This document shows, piece after piece, positions 1-8,085 of a stretch of DNA of 64,000 bases. Source of the stretch: Streptomyces zhaozhouensis (lineage in GTDB: Bacteria > Actinomycetota > Actinomycetes > Streptomycetales > Streptomycetaceae); NCBI RefSeq assembly GCF_900230195.1, contig NZ_OCNE01000005.1, positions 186,001-250,000 of the forward strand. The letters run 5' to 3'. Below the pieces are notes generated by a model. It was not told where the DNA came from. It did not search any database and saw only the letters and a list, made by a program, of their open reading frames with translations. The stretch's first letter is position 1. Each line of letters starts with the position of its first letter. The translations under genes and the position numbers were made by a program.

Positions 1-1
1 G

Positions 2-268
2 GGGCCCGCGGGCAGCAGCGTCGCCGCCGCGGTGACGCTGCTCGGCTCGGCGCTGGCGCTGGCCGCCGCGCCCCGGCTGGGGGGCGAGCTGCGGCTGCTG
101 GCGCTGGCCGCCCTGCTCGCCGCCGCCCTCGCCGCCGTCGCCGGACTGCTGTGGCTCGGAGTGAGGGGCGGCGGCGCGCGGTTGGCGTTCCCCACCGTGC
201 TGCTGGTCGCCGCGCTGGAGATGGGGCTGCTGCTGATCGCGGGCACCTCGGTGGGCGCCGCCGGCTGA
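2..268 (+). CDS. C-terminal part of an integral membrane protein (cut by window edge)
   Basis: This frame is open from base 2 to the TGA at 266-268, so the gene began before the window. The 88 visible residues are almost wholly Ala, Leu, Gly and Val, with two or three likely membrane helices (a Leu/Ala-rich run, then LLWLGV, then FPTVLLVAALEMGLLLIAG). No family motif is visible and I do not recognise it. It converges on the cebEFG-like operon, and its stop codon lies inside the hairpin that separates the two units. Confidence 0.6.
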   Translation, partial: GPAGSSVAAAVTLLGSALALAAAPRLGGELRLLALAALLAAALAAVAGLLWLGVRGGGARLAFPTVLLVAALEMGLLLIAGTSVGAAG

Positions 269-294
269 GGTTCAGCTGACGGCGCCCACCGAGG
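246..294. terminator. Bidirectional hairpin terminator between convergent genes
   Basis: A perfect 15-bp inverted repeat (246-260 with 280-294, arm CCTCGGTGGGCGCCG) encloses a second short stem, GCTGA/TCAGC. It overlaps the last codons of the left gene and sits just past the stop of the cebG-like gene. There is no U-run, as is usual in Streptomyces. It probably ends transcription in both directions. Confidence 0.8.
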
Positions 295-323
295 CGTTCA
301 TCCGGGGGCTCCGCCCCTTCCGT

Positions 324-1226
324 TCACCCCTTGACGGCACCCTGCATGATGCCGCCGACGATCTGCCGGCCGAAGACGATGAACATCACCAGCAGCGGCA
401 ACGTGCCCAGCAGCGCGCCCGCCATGATCACCGACTGGTCGCGCACATAGCCGGCGCTCAGCCGGGTCAGCGCGACCGGCACGGTCAGGTTGGCGTCGTC
501 CAGGGCGATGTACGGCCAGAAGAAGTCGTTCCAGGCGTGCACAAAGGTGATCATGAACAGCACGGCCATGGCCGGCCGCGCCACCGGGAGCACCACGCTC
601 CAGAAGATCCGCAGCGCGTGCGCCCCGTCCACCCGGGCGGCCTCCACCAGCTCGTCCGGGAGCGCGTCGGCGAGGTACTGCCGCATGAAGAACACGCCCA
701 CGGCGCTGACCAGCGTGGGGAAGATGACGGACGGCAGCGAGCCGCCGAGCCCCAGGTCGCTCATCAGCATGAACAGCGGCACCACGCCGAGTTGGGGCGG
801 GACCATCATGGTGCCGATCACCAGCAGCAGCAGGATGTTCCGGCCCCGGAAGCGCAGCTTGGCGAACGCGAAACCCGCCAGCGTGGCGAACAGCACGGTG
901 GAGGTCGCGATGACGGTCGCCACCACCAGGCTGTTGGCCATCGCCGCGCCCAGGCCGGCGTCCTGCCAGGCGGCCTTGAGGTTGGTGAAGAGGTTGGGCC
1001 CCGGCAGGAACGGGGGCGGGCTCTGGGTGACCCGGGTGTTGTCGGTGGACGCGGCCACCATGGTCCAGTACAGCGGGAAGAGCGAGAGCAGCGCGGCGAA
1101 GCCCAGCAGCACGTAGGCCAGCGGCCCCCCGTGGTGCTGCCGCCCGGCGCCCTGCCGGAAGCGCGGGCGCCGGCGCGCGCCCTCGGTGGCCGTCGCGCTC
1201 TCCGTCTCCTTGACGATCGTGGTCAT
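324..1226 (-). CDS. cebG: Sugar ABC transporter permease, MalG type (CebG-like)
   Basis: This is the second membrane subunit of a CUT1-type importer, 300 residues with about six membrane segments. The inner-face EAA loop that docks on the ATPase is visible as [25 protein letters not shown]. It follows the MalF-type gene with a 15-base gap and is the last gene of the cassette. Known cebEFG operons continue into the beta-glucosidase gene bglC; here a terminator hairpin follows at once. No ATPase is encoded, as expected for CUT1 importers served by a shared MsiK. The permease family is certain; the Ceb label rests on the neighbouring binding protein and the CebR box. Confidence 0.85.
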   Translation of the reverse strand: MTTIVKETESATATEGARRRPRFRQGAGRQHHGGPLAYVLLGFAALLSLFPLYWTMVAASTDNTRVTQSPPPFLPGPNLFTNLKAAWQDAGLGAAMANSLVVATVIATSTVLFATLAGFAFAKLRFRGRNILLLLVIGTMMVPPQLGVVPLFMLMSDLGLGGSLPSVIFPTLVSAVGVFFMRQYLADALPDELVEAARVDGAHALRIFWSVVLPVARPAMAVLFMITFVHAWNDFFWPYIALDDANLTVPVALTRLSAGYVRDQSVIMAGALLGTLPLLVMFIVFGRQIVGGIMQGAVKG

Positions 1227-1241
1227 CTCGGGGCGCTCCAG

Positions 1242-2195
1242 TCAGGCTCGGCGGGACAGCACGCGCCGTAGCACGCGGTGCAGCACGAAGAGAAGGATCA
1301 GCAGCAGGAACATCGCCCACGCCACGGTGGCGGCCCGGCCCATCTGGTAGTTGCGCCAGCCCTCCTCGTAGAGGAGCAGACCCAGCGTCTGGTACTGGTT
1401 GTCCGCCCCGCCCGTCACGCCGTTGACGCCCTGCCCGAAGATCAGCGGTTCGCCGAAGAGCTGGGTCGCGCCGATGGTGGACAGCACGATGGTGAAGACG
1501 ATGGTGGGCCTGATCCCGGGGATGGTCACCCGCAGGAACTGCTGCCAGCGGGAGGCACCGTCGATCGCCGCGGCCTCGTACCGCTCGGCGGGGATGGCCT
1601 GCATCGCGGCCAGGTAGAGCAGCGCGTTGTAGCCGGTCCAACGCCAGATCACCATGCAGGAGATGGCGATCTGGGCGGGCCACTTCTCGCTCTCCCAGTC
1701 GATGTTGTCGAAGCCGAACAGGCTCAGACCCCAGTTGATCATTCCGAAGTCGCGCTCGAAGAGCATGGTGAAGACGAGCGCCGCCGCGCCGACCGAGGTG
1801 GCGTACGGAGTGAGGGCGGCCACCCGGAAGAACGCCGAGCCGCGCAGCCGGTAGTTGAGGAGGTGGGCCAGGCCCATCGCCATCAGCAGCTGGGGAACGG
1901 TGGAGATCACGCCGATGGTGAACGTGTTGGCCAGGGCGTTCCAGAACCGGTCGTCACTCCACAGCGCGGTGTAGTTGTCGAGCGACAGCCACTCCATCTT
2001 GTCCATGGTGGCGAGCTCGACGCGGTGCAGGGAGACCCAGAAGGTGTAGATCAGCGGGTAGGCGCTGAAGGCGGCGAAGATGACGAAGAAGGGAGCGATG
2101 AAGGCGTAGGGCGCGACGCGGAAGTCGAGGCGGTGCGGCAGGTCGCGCCAGCGACGCCGCTTCCCGGCCCCGCGCTCGGACGTGGTGGTGGCCAC
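1242..2195 (-). CDS. cebF: Sugar ABC transporter permease, MalF type (CebF-like)
   Basis: First membrane subunit of the importer, 317 residues. It has a basic N-terminus (KRRWRDLPHRLDFR), six or more membrane helices and the EAA loop YEAAAIDGASRWQQFLRVTIP. The segment STIGATQLFGEPLIFGQG matches what I recall of CebF proteins. It lies 83 bases after the binding-protein gene, and that gap carries a hairpin that may lower permease expression relative to the binding protein. With the MalG-type partner it forms the membrane channel. Confidence 0.85.
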   Translation of the reverse strand: MATTTSERGAGKRRRWRDLPHRLDFRVAPYAFIAPFFVIFAAFSAYPLIYTFWVSLHRVELATMDKMEWLSLDNYTALWSDDRFWNALANTFTIGVISTVPQLLMAMGLAHLLNYRLRGSAFFRVAALTPYATSVGAAALVFTMLFERDFGMINWGLSLFGFDNIDWESEKWPAQIAISCMVIWRWTGYNALLYLAAMQAIPAERYEAAAIDGASRWQQFLRVTIPGIRPTIVFTIVLSTIGATQLFGEPLIFGQGVNGVTGGADNQYQTLGLLLYEEGWRNYQMGRAATVAWAMFLLLILLFVLHRVLRRVLSRRA

Positions 2196-2233
2196 GGCAG
2201 GGCAGGTCCTTTCCTAGGGTGGCGCGGGTTCCC

Positions 2234-2256
2234 CGGGGGCCGGCGGGCGGCCCCCG
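2234..2256 (-). promoter_or_regulatory. Intercistronic hairpin after the cebE-like gene
   Basis: A perfect 9-bp stem (2234-2242 with 2248-2256, arm CGGGGGCCG) with a 5-base loop lies in the gap between the binding-protein stop and the permease start. Such hairpins often act as partial terminators or 3' end protectors, giving more binding protein than permease. That role is inferred. Confidence 0.6.
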
Positions 2257-2278
2257 AGGCGGGCGCGGACGGGGTGTG

Positions 2279-3589
2279 CTAGCCGATGGCCCGGGCGATG
2301 TTGTCCTCGGTGGCGCTCCAGGCGTCGTCCGGACTGCGGCCCTGGGACTCGATCAGCTGGAGCCCCTGGGTGAAGGCGTCCTTGATCGTGCCGTCCTTGC
2401 GGCCGAGCACCTGCTCGTCGGGGATCTCCTGGGCGGCGGCGCCGAAGATCTGCCCGATCGGGGCGTCGTTGAAGTACTCGGAGGTCGTACCGGTCACGCC
2501 GTCCGACTCGATGGCCGCGTCGGAGGACGGGAAGTTGCCCAACTCCTGGAAGATGTACTCCTGCTGCTCGGGCGCGGTCAGCCAGGCCACCAGCTCCATG
2601 GCCTCGTCCCGCACCGGGCTGTCCTCCACCACGGAGAGGAACGAGCCGCCCCAGTTGGCGCCGACGGGAGCCCTGGCGATGTCCCAGTTGCCCGCGTTGT
2701 CCGGGCCGGCCTTCTCGCTGATGTGCGCCAGCATCCAGGCCGGACAGACGGCGGTGGCGAACGTGCTGTTGGCCAGGCCCGGGTCCCATTCCGGCTGGTA
2801 CTGCCGCAGCGCCGCCGTCATGCCGGAGGTCGCGGCCTCGGTGGCCAGGTCCCAGGCGTCGAGGACCGCCGGGTTCTCGTCGTAGATCAGCTCGCCCTCG
2901 GCGTCGTAGAACTGCTCGGGGCTGCCGTAGACCATGGCGTTGAAGAGCCCGGAGGAGCTGTCCATGTAGGAGAGGTCGGGGTCCGGGGTGTTGGCCATGA
3001 ACTCCTCGCCGACCTCGACGTAGCGCGCCCAGTCGCCCTCCCAGAGCGCCGCCACCTCCTCCCGGTCGGTGGGCAGCCCGGCCGCCTCAAACATGTCCTT
3101 GCGGTAGCAGACCGCCATCGGCCCGATGTCGGTGCCCAGGCCCAGCACCCGGCCGTCGGGCGTGGTCATCTGGTTGAGCTTCCAGGGCAGGAAGTGGTCG
3201 GTGCCTGCGGTCTCGGAGAAGTCGGCGAAGCTGTCGGCCCGGGTGTCGACGATCTCCTTGGCGCGGCCGATCTCGATGCCCTGGATGTCCTTCAGTCCGC
3301 TGTCGGCGGCGAGATGCGTCTGGAGCGCGGTGTAGTAGGTCTGCTCGTCGCCGGCGACCTCGGCCTCGATCGTGACGCCGGGGTTCTCCTCCTCGTAGCG
3401 GTCGAGGATGCCGGTCTCCTCGAAGCCCATGACCCCGAAGAGTCCCATGGTGATGGTGACGTCACCATCGTCGGATCGGCCGCCGCCTCCGCCGCTGCTG
3501 GTCGAGCACCCCGCGACCAGCGCGAGGGGCAGGGCCGCGGCGACGGCGACCCCCCAGCGGGAACGGAAGCGCTTGCGGTTACTGCCCAT
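2279..3589 (-). CDS. cebE: Cello-oligosaccharide-type binding lipoprotein (CebE-like)
   Basis: A 436-residue family-1 solute-binding protein anchored outside the membrane. The signal peptide ends in lipobox LVAGC, with the lipid-modified cysteine at residue 28. The ATG at 3589 was chosen because AGGAGG sits just upstream and the signal peptide begins there; longer in-frame starts add an unlikely basic tail. The segment around GLGTDIGPMAVCYRKDMF and AGLPTDREEV closely matches remembered CebE proteins, which bind cellobiose and cellotriose. It is the first gene of a three-gene operon, and the CebR-type box upstream supports the assignment. Ligand specificity is inferred. Confidence 0.85.
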   Translation of the reverse strand: MGSNRKRFRSRWGVAVAAALPLALVAGCSTSSGGGGGRSDDGDVTITMGLFGVMGFEETGILDRYEEENPGVTIEAEVAGDEQTYYTALQTHLAADSGLKDIQGIEIGRAKEIVDTRADSFADFSETAGTDHFLPWKLNQMTTPDGRVLGLGTDIGPMAVCYRKDMFEAAGLPTDREEVAALWEGDWARYVEVGEEFMANTPDPDLSYMDSSSGLFNAMVYGSPEQFYDAEGELIYDENPAVLDAWDLATEAATSGMTAALRQYQPEWDPGLANSTFATAVCPAWMLAHISEKAGPDNAGNWDIARAPVGANWGGSFLSVVEDSPVRDEAMELVAWLTAPEQQEYIFQELGNFPSSDAAIESDGVTGTTSEYFNDAPIGQIFGAAAQEIPDEQVLGRKDGTIKDAFTQGLQLIESQGRSPDDAWSATEDNIARAIG

Positions 3590-3673
3590 GCGGTCCTCCT
3601 CGCGCCGGGGCCCTCGCCTCGGACGCCGTGACAAGCCCGTGCCGGGTGGTGAGGAATCGACTCCCGAGACGGG

Positions 3674-3687
3674 TGGGAGCGGTCCCA
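3674..3687. promoter_or_regulatory. CebR-type operator upstream of the cebE-like gene
   Basis: TGGGAGCGGTCCCA differs at one base from the CebR box TGGGAGCGCTCCCA known from Streptomyces ceb genes. It lies 85 bases before the start codon. A perfect -35 hexamer TTGACA (3721-3726, minus strand) sits about 34 bases further upstream, although its -10 is weak. Repression by CebR, relieved by cellobiose, is the expected control. No cebR gene adjoins it here. Confidence 0.75.
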
Positions 3688-3847
3688 TAGCTGTGGAGCC
3701 TGACGCCCGAGCCCAGGCGGTGTCAAGAAGTGAACGGAGAACTCCCGCGTAACTCGGCGGCGTTGACGCCTCCACTGACGGGGTGTCGGCTACCGGGGGA
3801 CGGCGGGTGACCGGAACGCGCGGTGTGCCCTGCGGGGCCGCGAGCGG

Positions 3848-5083
3848 CTACTCCGTGGGCAGCGCCGGCTCGCCCGGCGGGCGGTGCGGAAGGACCCGGG
3901 TCACGTAGTCCTCGGTGGCGACGTCCATCCCGACGTCGCGCTGGGCGCGTTCGGAGAGTGTCAGCCGGTGCTCCAGCAGCTCGTGGTAGATCTGCGCGGT
4001 GTCGATGCCCTCGCGCTGTTCGCGCGGCACCCCGCGCACGGCCGGGCGGAAGACGTCGCGCACCCAGCGGTGGGCGAGCACCTCGGGCCGGGCGCCCAAC
4101 GGATCGCCGGGGGCGTAGTCGTCCTGGCCCGCCATCCAGGTCTCCAGGTCGTTGAGGAGGCTGCGGGCCTGGTTCTCCTCCGCGTCCAGGCCGGTCAGCC
4201 GCAGCAGCTGCCGCTGGTGGTGGCCGGCGTCGACGACCTTGGGCAGGAAGGTCACGTGGTCACCGTCCGGCGAACGCTGGATCTGCATCTCGGCCACGTC
4301 GAAGCCGAGCTCGTTCAGCCGCCTGATCCGGCGGTCGATGTAGTGCTTCTTGTCGCGGGGGTAGACGGAGGTGCGGGTCAGCTCGTGCCACAGCTCGCCG
4401 TAGCGGGTGACGATCTCCTCGCCGAAGAGCACCGGGTCCACCGAGGGGTGGAGCGAGCCGCCGGCCTCCAGGTCCATCAGCTCGCCGGCGATGTTGACCC
4501 GGGCCACCTCCAGGTCGTACTCCCGCTGCCCCCGGGTCAGCCGGGGCTGGATCTGTCCGGTCTCGGCGTCCACCAGGTAGGCGGCGTAGGCGCCGGCATC
4601 CCGCCGGAAGAGCGTGTTGGACAGCGAACAGTCGCCCCACGCGAAGCCGTCCAGATGGAGGCGGACCAGCAGCACGGCGAGGGCGTCCAGCAGCCGCTTG
4701 ATGGTGGTCGGCCGCATGGTGGTCTCGAACATGGAACGGTAGGGCAGCGAGCCCTTCAGCTGACGGGTGATCAGCACCGGTTCCAACGGGCCGCCCAGCG
4801 CGTCCGTCCGGCCGGTGACCACGGCGACCGGGTCGACGGCCGGCACCGCCAGCCGGTCGAGGTCGCGCAGCAGCCCGTACTCCCTGACCGCCGCCCACTC
4901 CCCGACCTCCTTGACCGCGAACACCTCTCCCCCGGCGCGCGCGAAGCGCACCACGTGCCGGGAGATGCCGCGCGGCAGGGAGACCAGGTGCTCCTCGGGC
5001 CAGTCCACCAGGGAGACGTCCCACGGCAGGTCGAGCAGTGTCGTGGGGTGCTCCGGGTCGGTGGCGGTGATCTGGAGTTCCAT
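3848..5083 (-). CDS. DUF4032 protein with kinase-like motifs
   Basis: A 411-residue protein of a widespread actinobacterial family without established function. The N-terminal half resembles a protein-kinase-like fold: a candidate ATP lysine in FAVKEV (K58), a glutamate at REYG, a catalytic-loop-like WGDCSLSN (D151, N156, in the place of HxDxxxxN) and a metal-binding-like VDAE (D172). The C-terminal half carries the family-specific region ending in a charged segment. The start at 5083 gives the N-terminus MELQITATDPEHP, which fits remembered homologues; an ATG 18 bases upstream is possible. Kinase activity is inference from motifs only. Confidence 0.75.
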   Translation of the reverse strand: MELQITATDPEHPTTLLDLPWDVSLVDWPEEHLVSLPRGISRHVVRFARAGGEVFAVKEVGEWAAVREYGLLRDLDRLAVPAVDPVAVVTGRTDALGGPLEPVLITRQLKGSLPYRSMFETTMRPTTIKRLLDALAVLLVRLHLDGFAWGDCSLSNTLFRRDAGAYAAYLVDAETGQIQPRLTRGQREYDLEVARVNIAGELMDLEAGGSLHPSVDPVLFGEEIVTRYGELWHELTRTSVYPRDKKHYIDRRIRRLNELGFDVAEMQIQRSPDGDHVTFLPKVVDAGHHQRQLLRLTGLDAEENQARSLLNDLETWMAGQDDYAPGDPLGARPEVLAHRWVRDVFRPAVRGVPREQREGIDTAQIYHELLEHRLTLSERAQRDVGMDVATEDYVTRVLPHRPPGEPALPTE

Positions 5084-5163
5084 GACCCCAGTCTGCTCCA
5101 TGCGCGCCCCGCGCCATGGACCGGCCGCGCCACCGACCCGGAGTCGGCGTTCGCCCGGGACGG

Positions 5164-5982
5164 TCACCAGATCTCGGCGACCCACTCCGGGTGGTCGACG
5201 AACGGGTTGCGGTTGCCCTGGAAGTCCTCGTACACCGCGTCGTTGCGGGCCTGCTCCTCGGCGCTCGGCGGGTCCTGCTCGTGCCACTCCAGCAGGGTGC
5301 TCAGCTTGCCGAGGTAGGGGACGGACCCGTTGCCGGTGCTGTCGTTGACCTCCAGGTCGGCGAAGCCCTCGCCGCCCTCCCAGCGCACCGCCATGTAGAA
5401 GGCCATGCGGGCGATGTCGCCCTTGATCTCGTCCCTGGGCTCCCAGGAGTCCTCGTCGGTGTAGTTGCCGGGGGCGCGGGGGGACTCGGTGCCGCCCGCG
5501 TCGAAGTCCTTGTTGCCCCGGTCGCTGTTGACCTGGACGTCGCTGGGACGCAGGTGGTGCAGGTCGGTGCCGGGGCCGGGCGAGGTGCCGAAGTCGCCGT
5601 GGGACTGCGGCCAGACGTGCTCGCGGTTCCACTGGCCGACGTTGCCCCCGTTGGCGTCGGCCGCGCGGGAGTCGCCGGTGTACAGCAGGACCACGCTGTC
5701 GGGGTCGGCCGGGTCGCGGTCGGTGACCTTGAGGGCGTCCCACACCTCGGAGTAGGTCAGGGTGGTGACGTCGGAGCTGATGATGCCGTGCAGGGCGTCC
5801 TTCAGCGGTTGGCCGGTGAGCCCTTCCGCGTCCGCGTAGTAGGCGTCGTCGAAGTCGGCGACGCCGGGCGCGGGGGACGCGGCCGGGTCCGCCGTGGCGG
5901 AGGAGGCGGAGAGCAGCGGGACGGTGAGGGCCGCGGCCAGGGCCGAGGCGGCCAGCGCGCGGCGGGCGGGGATGGGACGCAT
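5164..5982 (-). CDS. Secreted endonuclease I family nuclease
   Basis: A 272-residue exported nuclease. The signal peptide (MRPIPARRALAASALAAAL, with a probable cleavage at SATADP) starts at the ATG at 5982, preceded by GAGGAGAG. The EndA/NucM signature is clear: NREHVWPQSHG holds the catalytic histidine, followed by DLHHLRPSDVQVNSDRGN. It probably degrades external DNA or RNA for nutrient recovery. It ends 80 bases before the DUF4032 start and diverges from the ZIP transporter gene, sharing a 247-base promoter region. Confidence 0.88.
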   Translation of the reverse strand: MRPIPARRALAASALAAALTVPLLSASSATADPAASPAPGVADFDDAYYADAEGLTGQPLKDALHGIISSDVTTLTYSEVWDALKVTDRDPADPDSVVLLYTGDSRAADANGGNVGQWNREHVWPQSHGDFGTSPGPGTDLHHLRPSDVQVNSDRGNKDFDAGGTESPRAPGNYTDEDSWEPRDEIKGDIARMAFYMAVRWEGGEGFADLEVNDSTGNGSVPYLGKLSTLLEWHEQDPPSAEEQARNDAVYEDFQGNRNPFVDHPEWVAEIW

Positions 5983-6229
5983 GTGGGGGGACTCTCCTCG
6001 GTGCGGTGGGGACGCCGGTGGGGCGGCGGTCCCGTGCTGTCGTGCGATGGTTCGGACGAAAGGATTCTTCTCCGTCCGCGCCCGGTTGACGCGCGTCACC
6101 ACCATTTCGTCATGTTCTTGTCATCACGACGCGGGACTCGGCCGGTCCCGGCCACCCCGGGGCCGACACGGCGGCACGCCGCGCGGACCGCTCCCCCGAT
6201 CCCGGCGCACGGCGCGGTAGGCAGACCCC

Positions 6230-6991
6230 ATGTGGGAGATGATGTCGGCCGGCCTCTGGGGGCTGGTCGCCGGCTCGGCCCTGCTGCTCGGCGCCGGGAT
6301 CGGCTACGGGACGCGGGTGCCTGGCTGGCTGACGGCGTCGGTCATGGCGTTCGGCGCCGGGGTGCTGCTCTCGGCCGTCGCGTTCGAGCTGGTGGGCGAG
6401 GCGTACCGGCAGTCGGGGCTGCCGCCCGCCGTGGTCGGCACGCTGTTCGGGGCCCTCGCCTACACCCTGGGCAACCTCCGGCTGGCCAGGCGCGGCGCCC
6501 GGCACCGCAAGCGCTCGGGGCACAACGCCGCGCGCCGCCAGCCGTCCGAGGCGCAACAGGCGGGCTCCGGAACGGCGTTGGCGCTGGGCGCGCTGCTGGA
6601 CGGGGTGCCGGAGACGGCGGCGATCGGCGTCAGCGTCCTGGACGGCGGGACGGTCAGCACCGTGACGGTCGTCGCGGTCTTCCTGAGCAACGTGCCCGAG
6701 GGGCTCTCCAGCGCGGCCGGGATGCGGCGGGCCGGCCGTCGGGCCTCCTATGTCTTCGGGGTCTGGGGCGGCATCGCGGCGGTCAGCGCGCTCTCGGCGC
6801 TGCTGGGGTACGCGGTGCTGGGGCGCTTCCCCGACGCGGTGGTCGCCGCGGCGACGGCGGTGGCGGCCGGCGCGATCCTCGCGATGGTCGCCGACACCAT
6901 GGTGCCGGAGGCCGTGGACGACGCACGGCTGGCCGTGGGGATGATCCTGGTCTGCGGCTTCCTGGTGTCGTTCGCCCTCTCGCACTCCTAG
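6230..6991 (+). CDS. ZIP-family metal transporter
   Basis: A membrane protein of 253 residues with about eight helices. The paired metal-site motifs of ZIP transporters are present: ALLDGVPETAAIGVSV in one helix and FLSNVPEGLSSAAG in the next. A basic loop (RRGARHRKRSGHN) separates the N-terminal and C-terminal helix groups. It probably moves zinc or a similar divalent ion. ATGs at 6239 and 6242 are alternative starts, and GGGAG at 6233 would favour the second. Confidence 0.85.
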   Translation: MWEMMSAGLWGLVAGSALLLGAGIGYGTRVPGWLTASVMAFGAGVLLSAVAFELVGEAYRQSGLPPAVVGTLFGALAYTLGNLRLARRGARHRKRSGHNAARRQPSEAQQAGSGTALALGALLDGVPETAAIGVSVLDGGTVSTVTVVAVFLSNVPEGLSSAAGMRRAGRRASYVFGVWGGIAAVSALSALLGYAVLGRFPDAVVAAATAVAAGAILAMVADTMVPEAVDDARLAVGMILVCGFLVSFALSHS

Positions 6992-7120
6992 AGGCACCGC
7001 CCGGGGCATGGCGGGGCCCCCGGGAGGTGCCCGCTGGCTACGCTGGCAGGACATGATCACACCGTGACCGCCCGCAGAGCGCGCCACGGGAGGATCGGTC
7101 CACCAACCGCAGGAGGAGCA

Positions 7121-7951
7121 GTGTCGGCCGCCCCCCATCACACCCTCAACGACGACCACGCGCTGCCCGCCGTGGGCTTCGGCACCTATCCGCTGGACGA
7201 CGCGGAGGCCGAGCGCTCGGTCGCCGACGCGATCGGCCAGGGGTACCGGCTGATCGACACGGCCGTCAACTACCGCAACGAGACCGGGGTCGGGCGCGGC
7301 ATCGCCGCCGCCGGGGTGCCGCGCGAGGAGCTGGTCGTCACGACCAAGCTGCCGGGGCGTCACCACGGGTACGAGGAGACCCTGGCCTCGTTCGAGGAGT
7401 CCAGGAACAGGCTCGGGCTGTCCTATGTCGACCTCTACCTGATCCACTGGCCCAACCCCAGCGTCGATCGCTATGTCGACACCTGGCGGGCGATGGCCAA
7501 GCTGAGGGAGGACGGCCTGGTCCGTTCGGTCGGCGTCTCCAACTTCACGCCGGCGCAGCTCACCCGGCTGCGCGAGGAGACCGGGGTGGTGCCCGCGGTC
7601 AACCAGATCGAGCTGCATCCGCTCCTCCCCCAGGAGGAGGCGCGGGCCTTCCACGCGCGGGAGGGCATCGTCACCGAGAGCTGGAGCCCGCTGGGGCGGG
7701 GCAGCACGCTGCTGGAGGACGGGCGGATCGGGGAGATCGCGCGGGCGCACGGGGTGGGTCCCGCCCAGGTGATCCTGCGCTGGCACCTCCAGCTCGCGGC
7801 GGTGCCGATCCCGAAGTCCGCCGATCCCGAGCGGCGGCGCGGCAACATCGATATCTTCGGGTTCTCGCTCGACGCCGAGGAGATGGCCGCGGTCGCCGAC
7901 CGCCCACACCGCCGGTTGGGCGGCGATCCCGACCACCACGAGGAGATGTGA
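7121..7951 (+). CDS. Aldo/keto reductase
   Basis: A cytoplasmic NADPH-dependent carbonyl reductase of 276 residues. The AKR tetrad is visible: DTAVNYRNE (Asp and Tyr), TTKLPGRHHG (Lys) and LIHWPNP (His). The cofactor-binding region PIPKSADPERRRGN is near the C-terminus. The GTG at 7121 follows a strong AGGAGGA, so it is preferred to an upstream in-frame start at 7064. The physiological substrate cannot be read from sequence. Confidence 0.88.
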   Translation: MSAAPHHTLNDDHALPAVGFGTYPLDDAEAERSVADAIGQGYRLIDTAVNYRNETGVGRGIAAAGVPREELVVTTKLPGRHHGYEETLASFEESRNRLGLSYVDLYLIHWPNPSVDRYVDTWRAMAKLREDGLVRSVGVSNFTPAQLTRLREETGVVPAVNQIELHPLLPQEEARAFHAREGIVTESWSPLGRGSTLLEDGRIGEIARAHGVGPAQVILRWHLQLAAVPIPKSADPERRRGNIDIFGFSLDAEEMAAVADRPHRRLGGDPDHHEEM

Positions 7952-8085
7952 GCCGGCCGGTGACCCGACCCGGAGACCTGCGCACGCGGCAGCCACAGCG
8001 CCGCTCCGCCCGGGGTTTCGTCGAGCGTTCCGTCCCGACCGGAGCTTTCCGGTCGCGGACCATTCAACAGGGGAGTTGAGCGAAG

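Noticed and set aside
298..1683. Long antisense open frames over many genes, here over the permease genes, and likewise at 5116-7056, 15026-17278, 29743-32697 and 50730-54233
   Set aside because: They are rich in Arg, Gly, Pro and Ala without domain patterns, lack good ribosome sites, and lie opposite or across genes with clear motifs. GC-rich codon bias makes such frames.
3590..3775. Longer N-terminus for the CebE-like protein
   Set aside because: It would cover the CebR box, and the ATG at 3589 directly follows AGGAGG.
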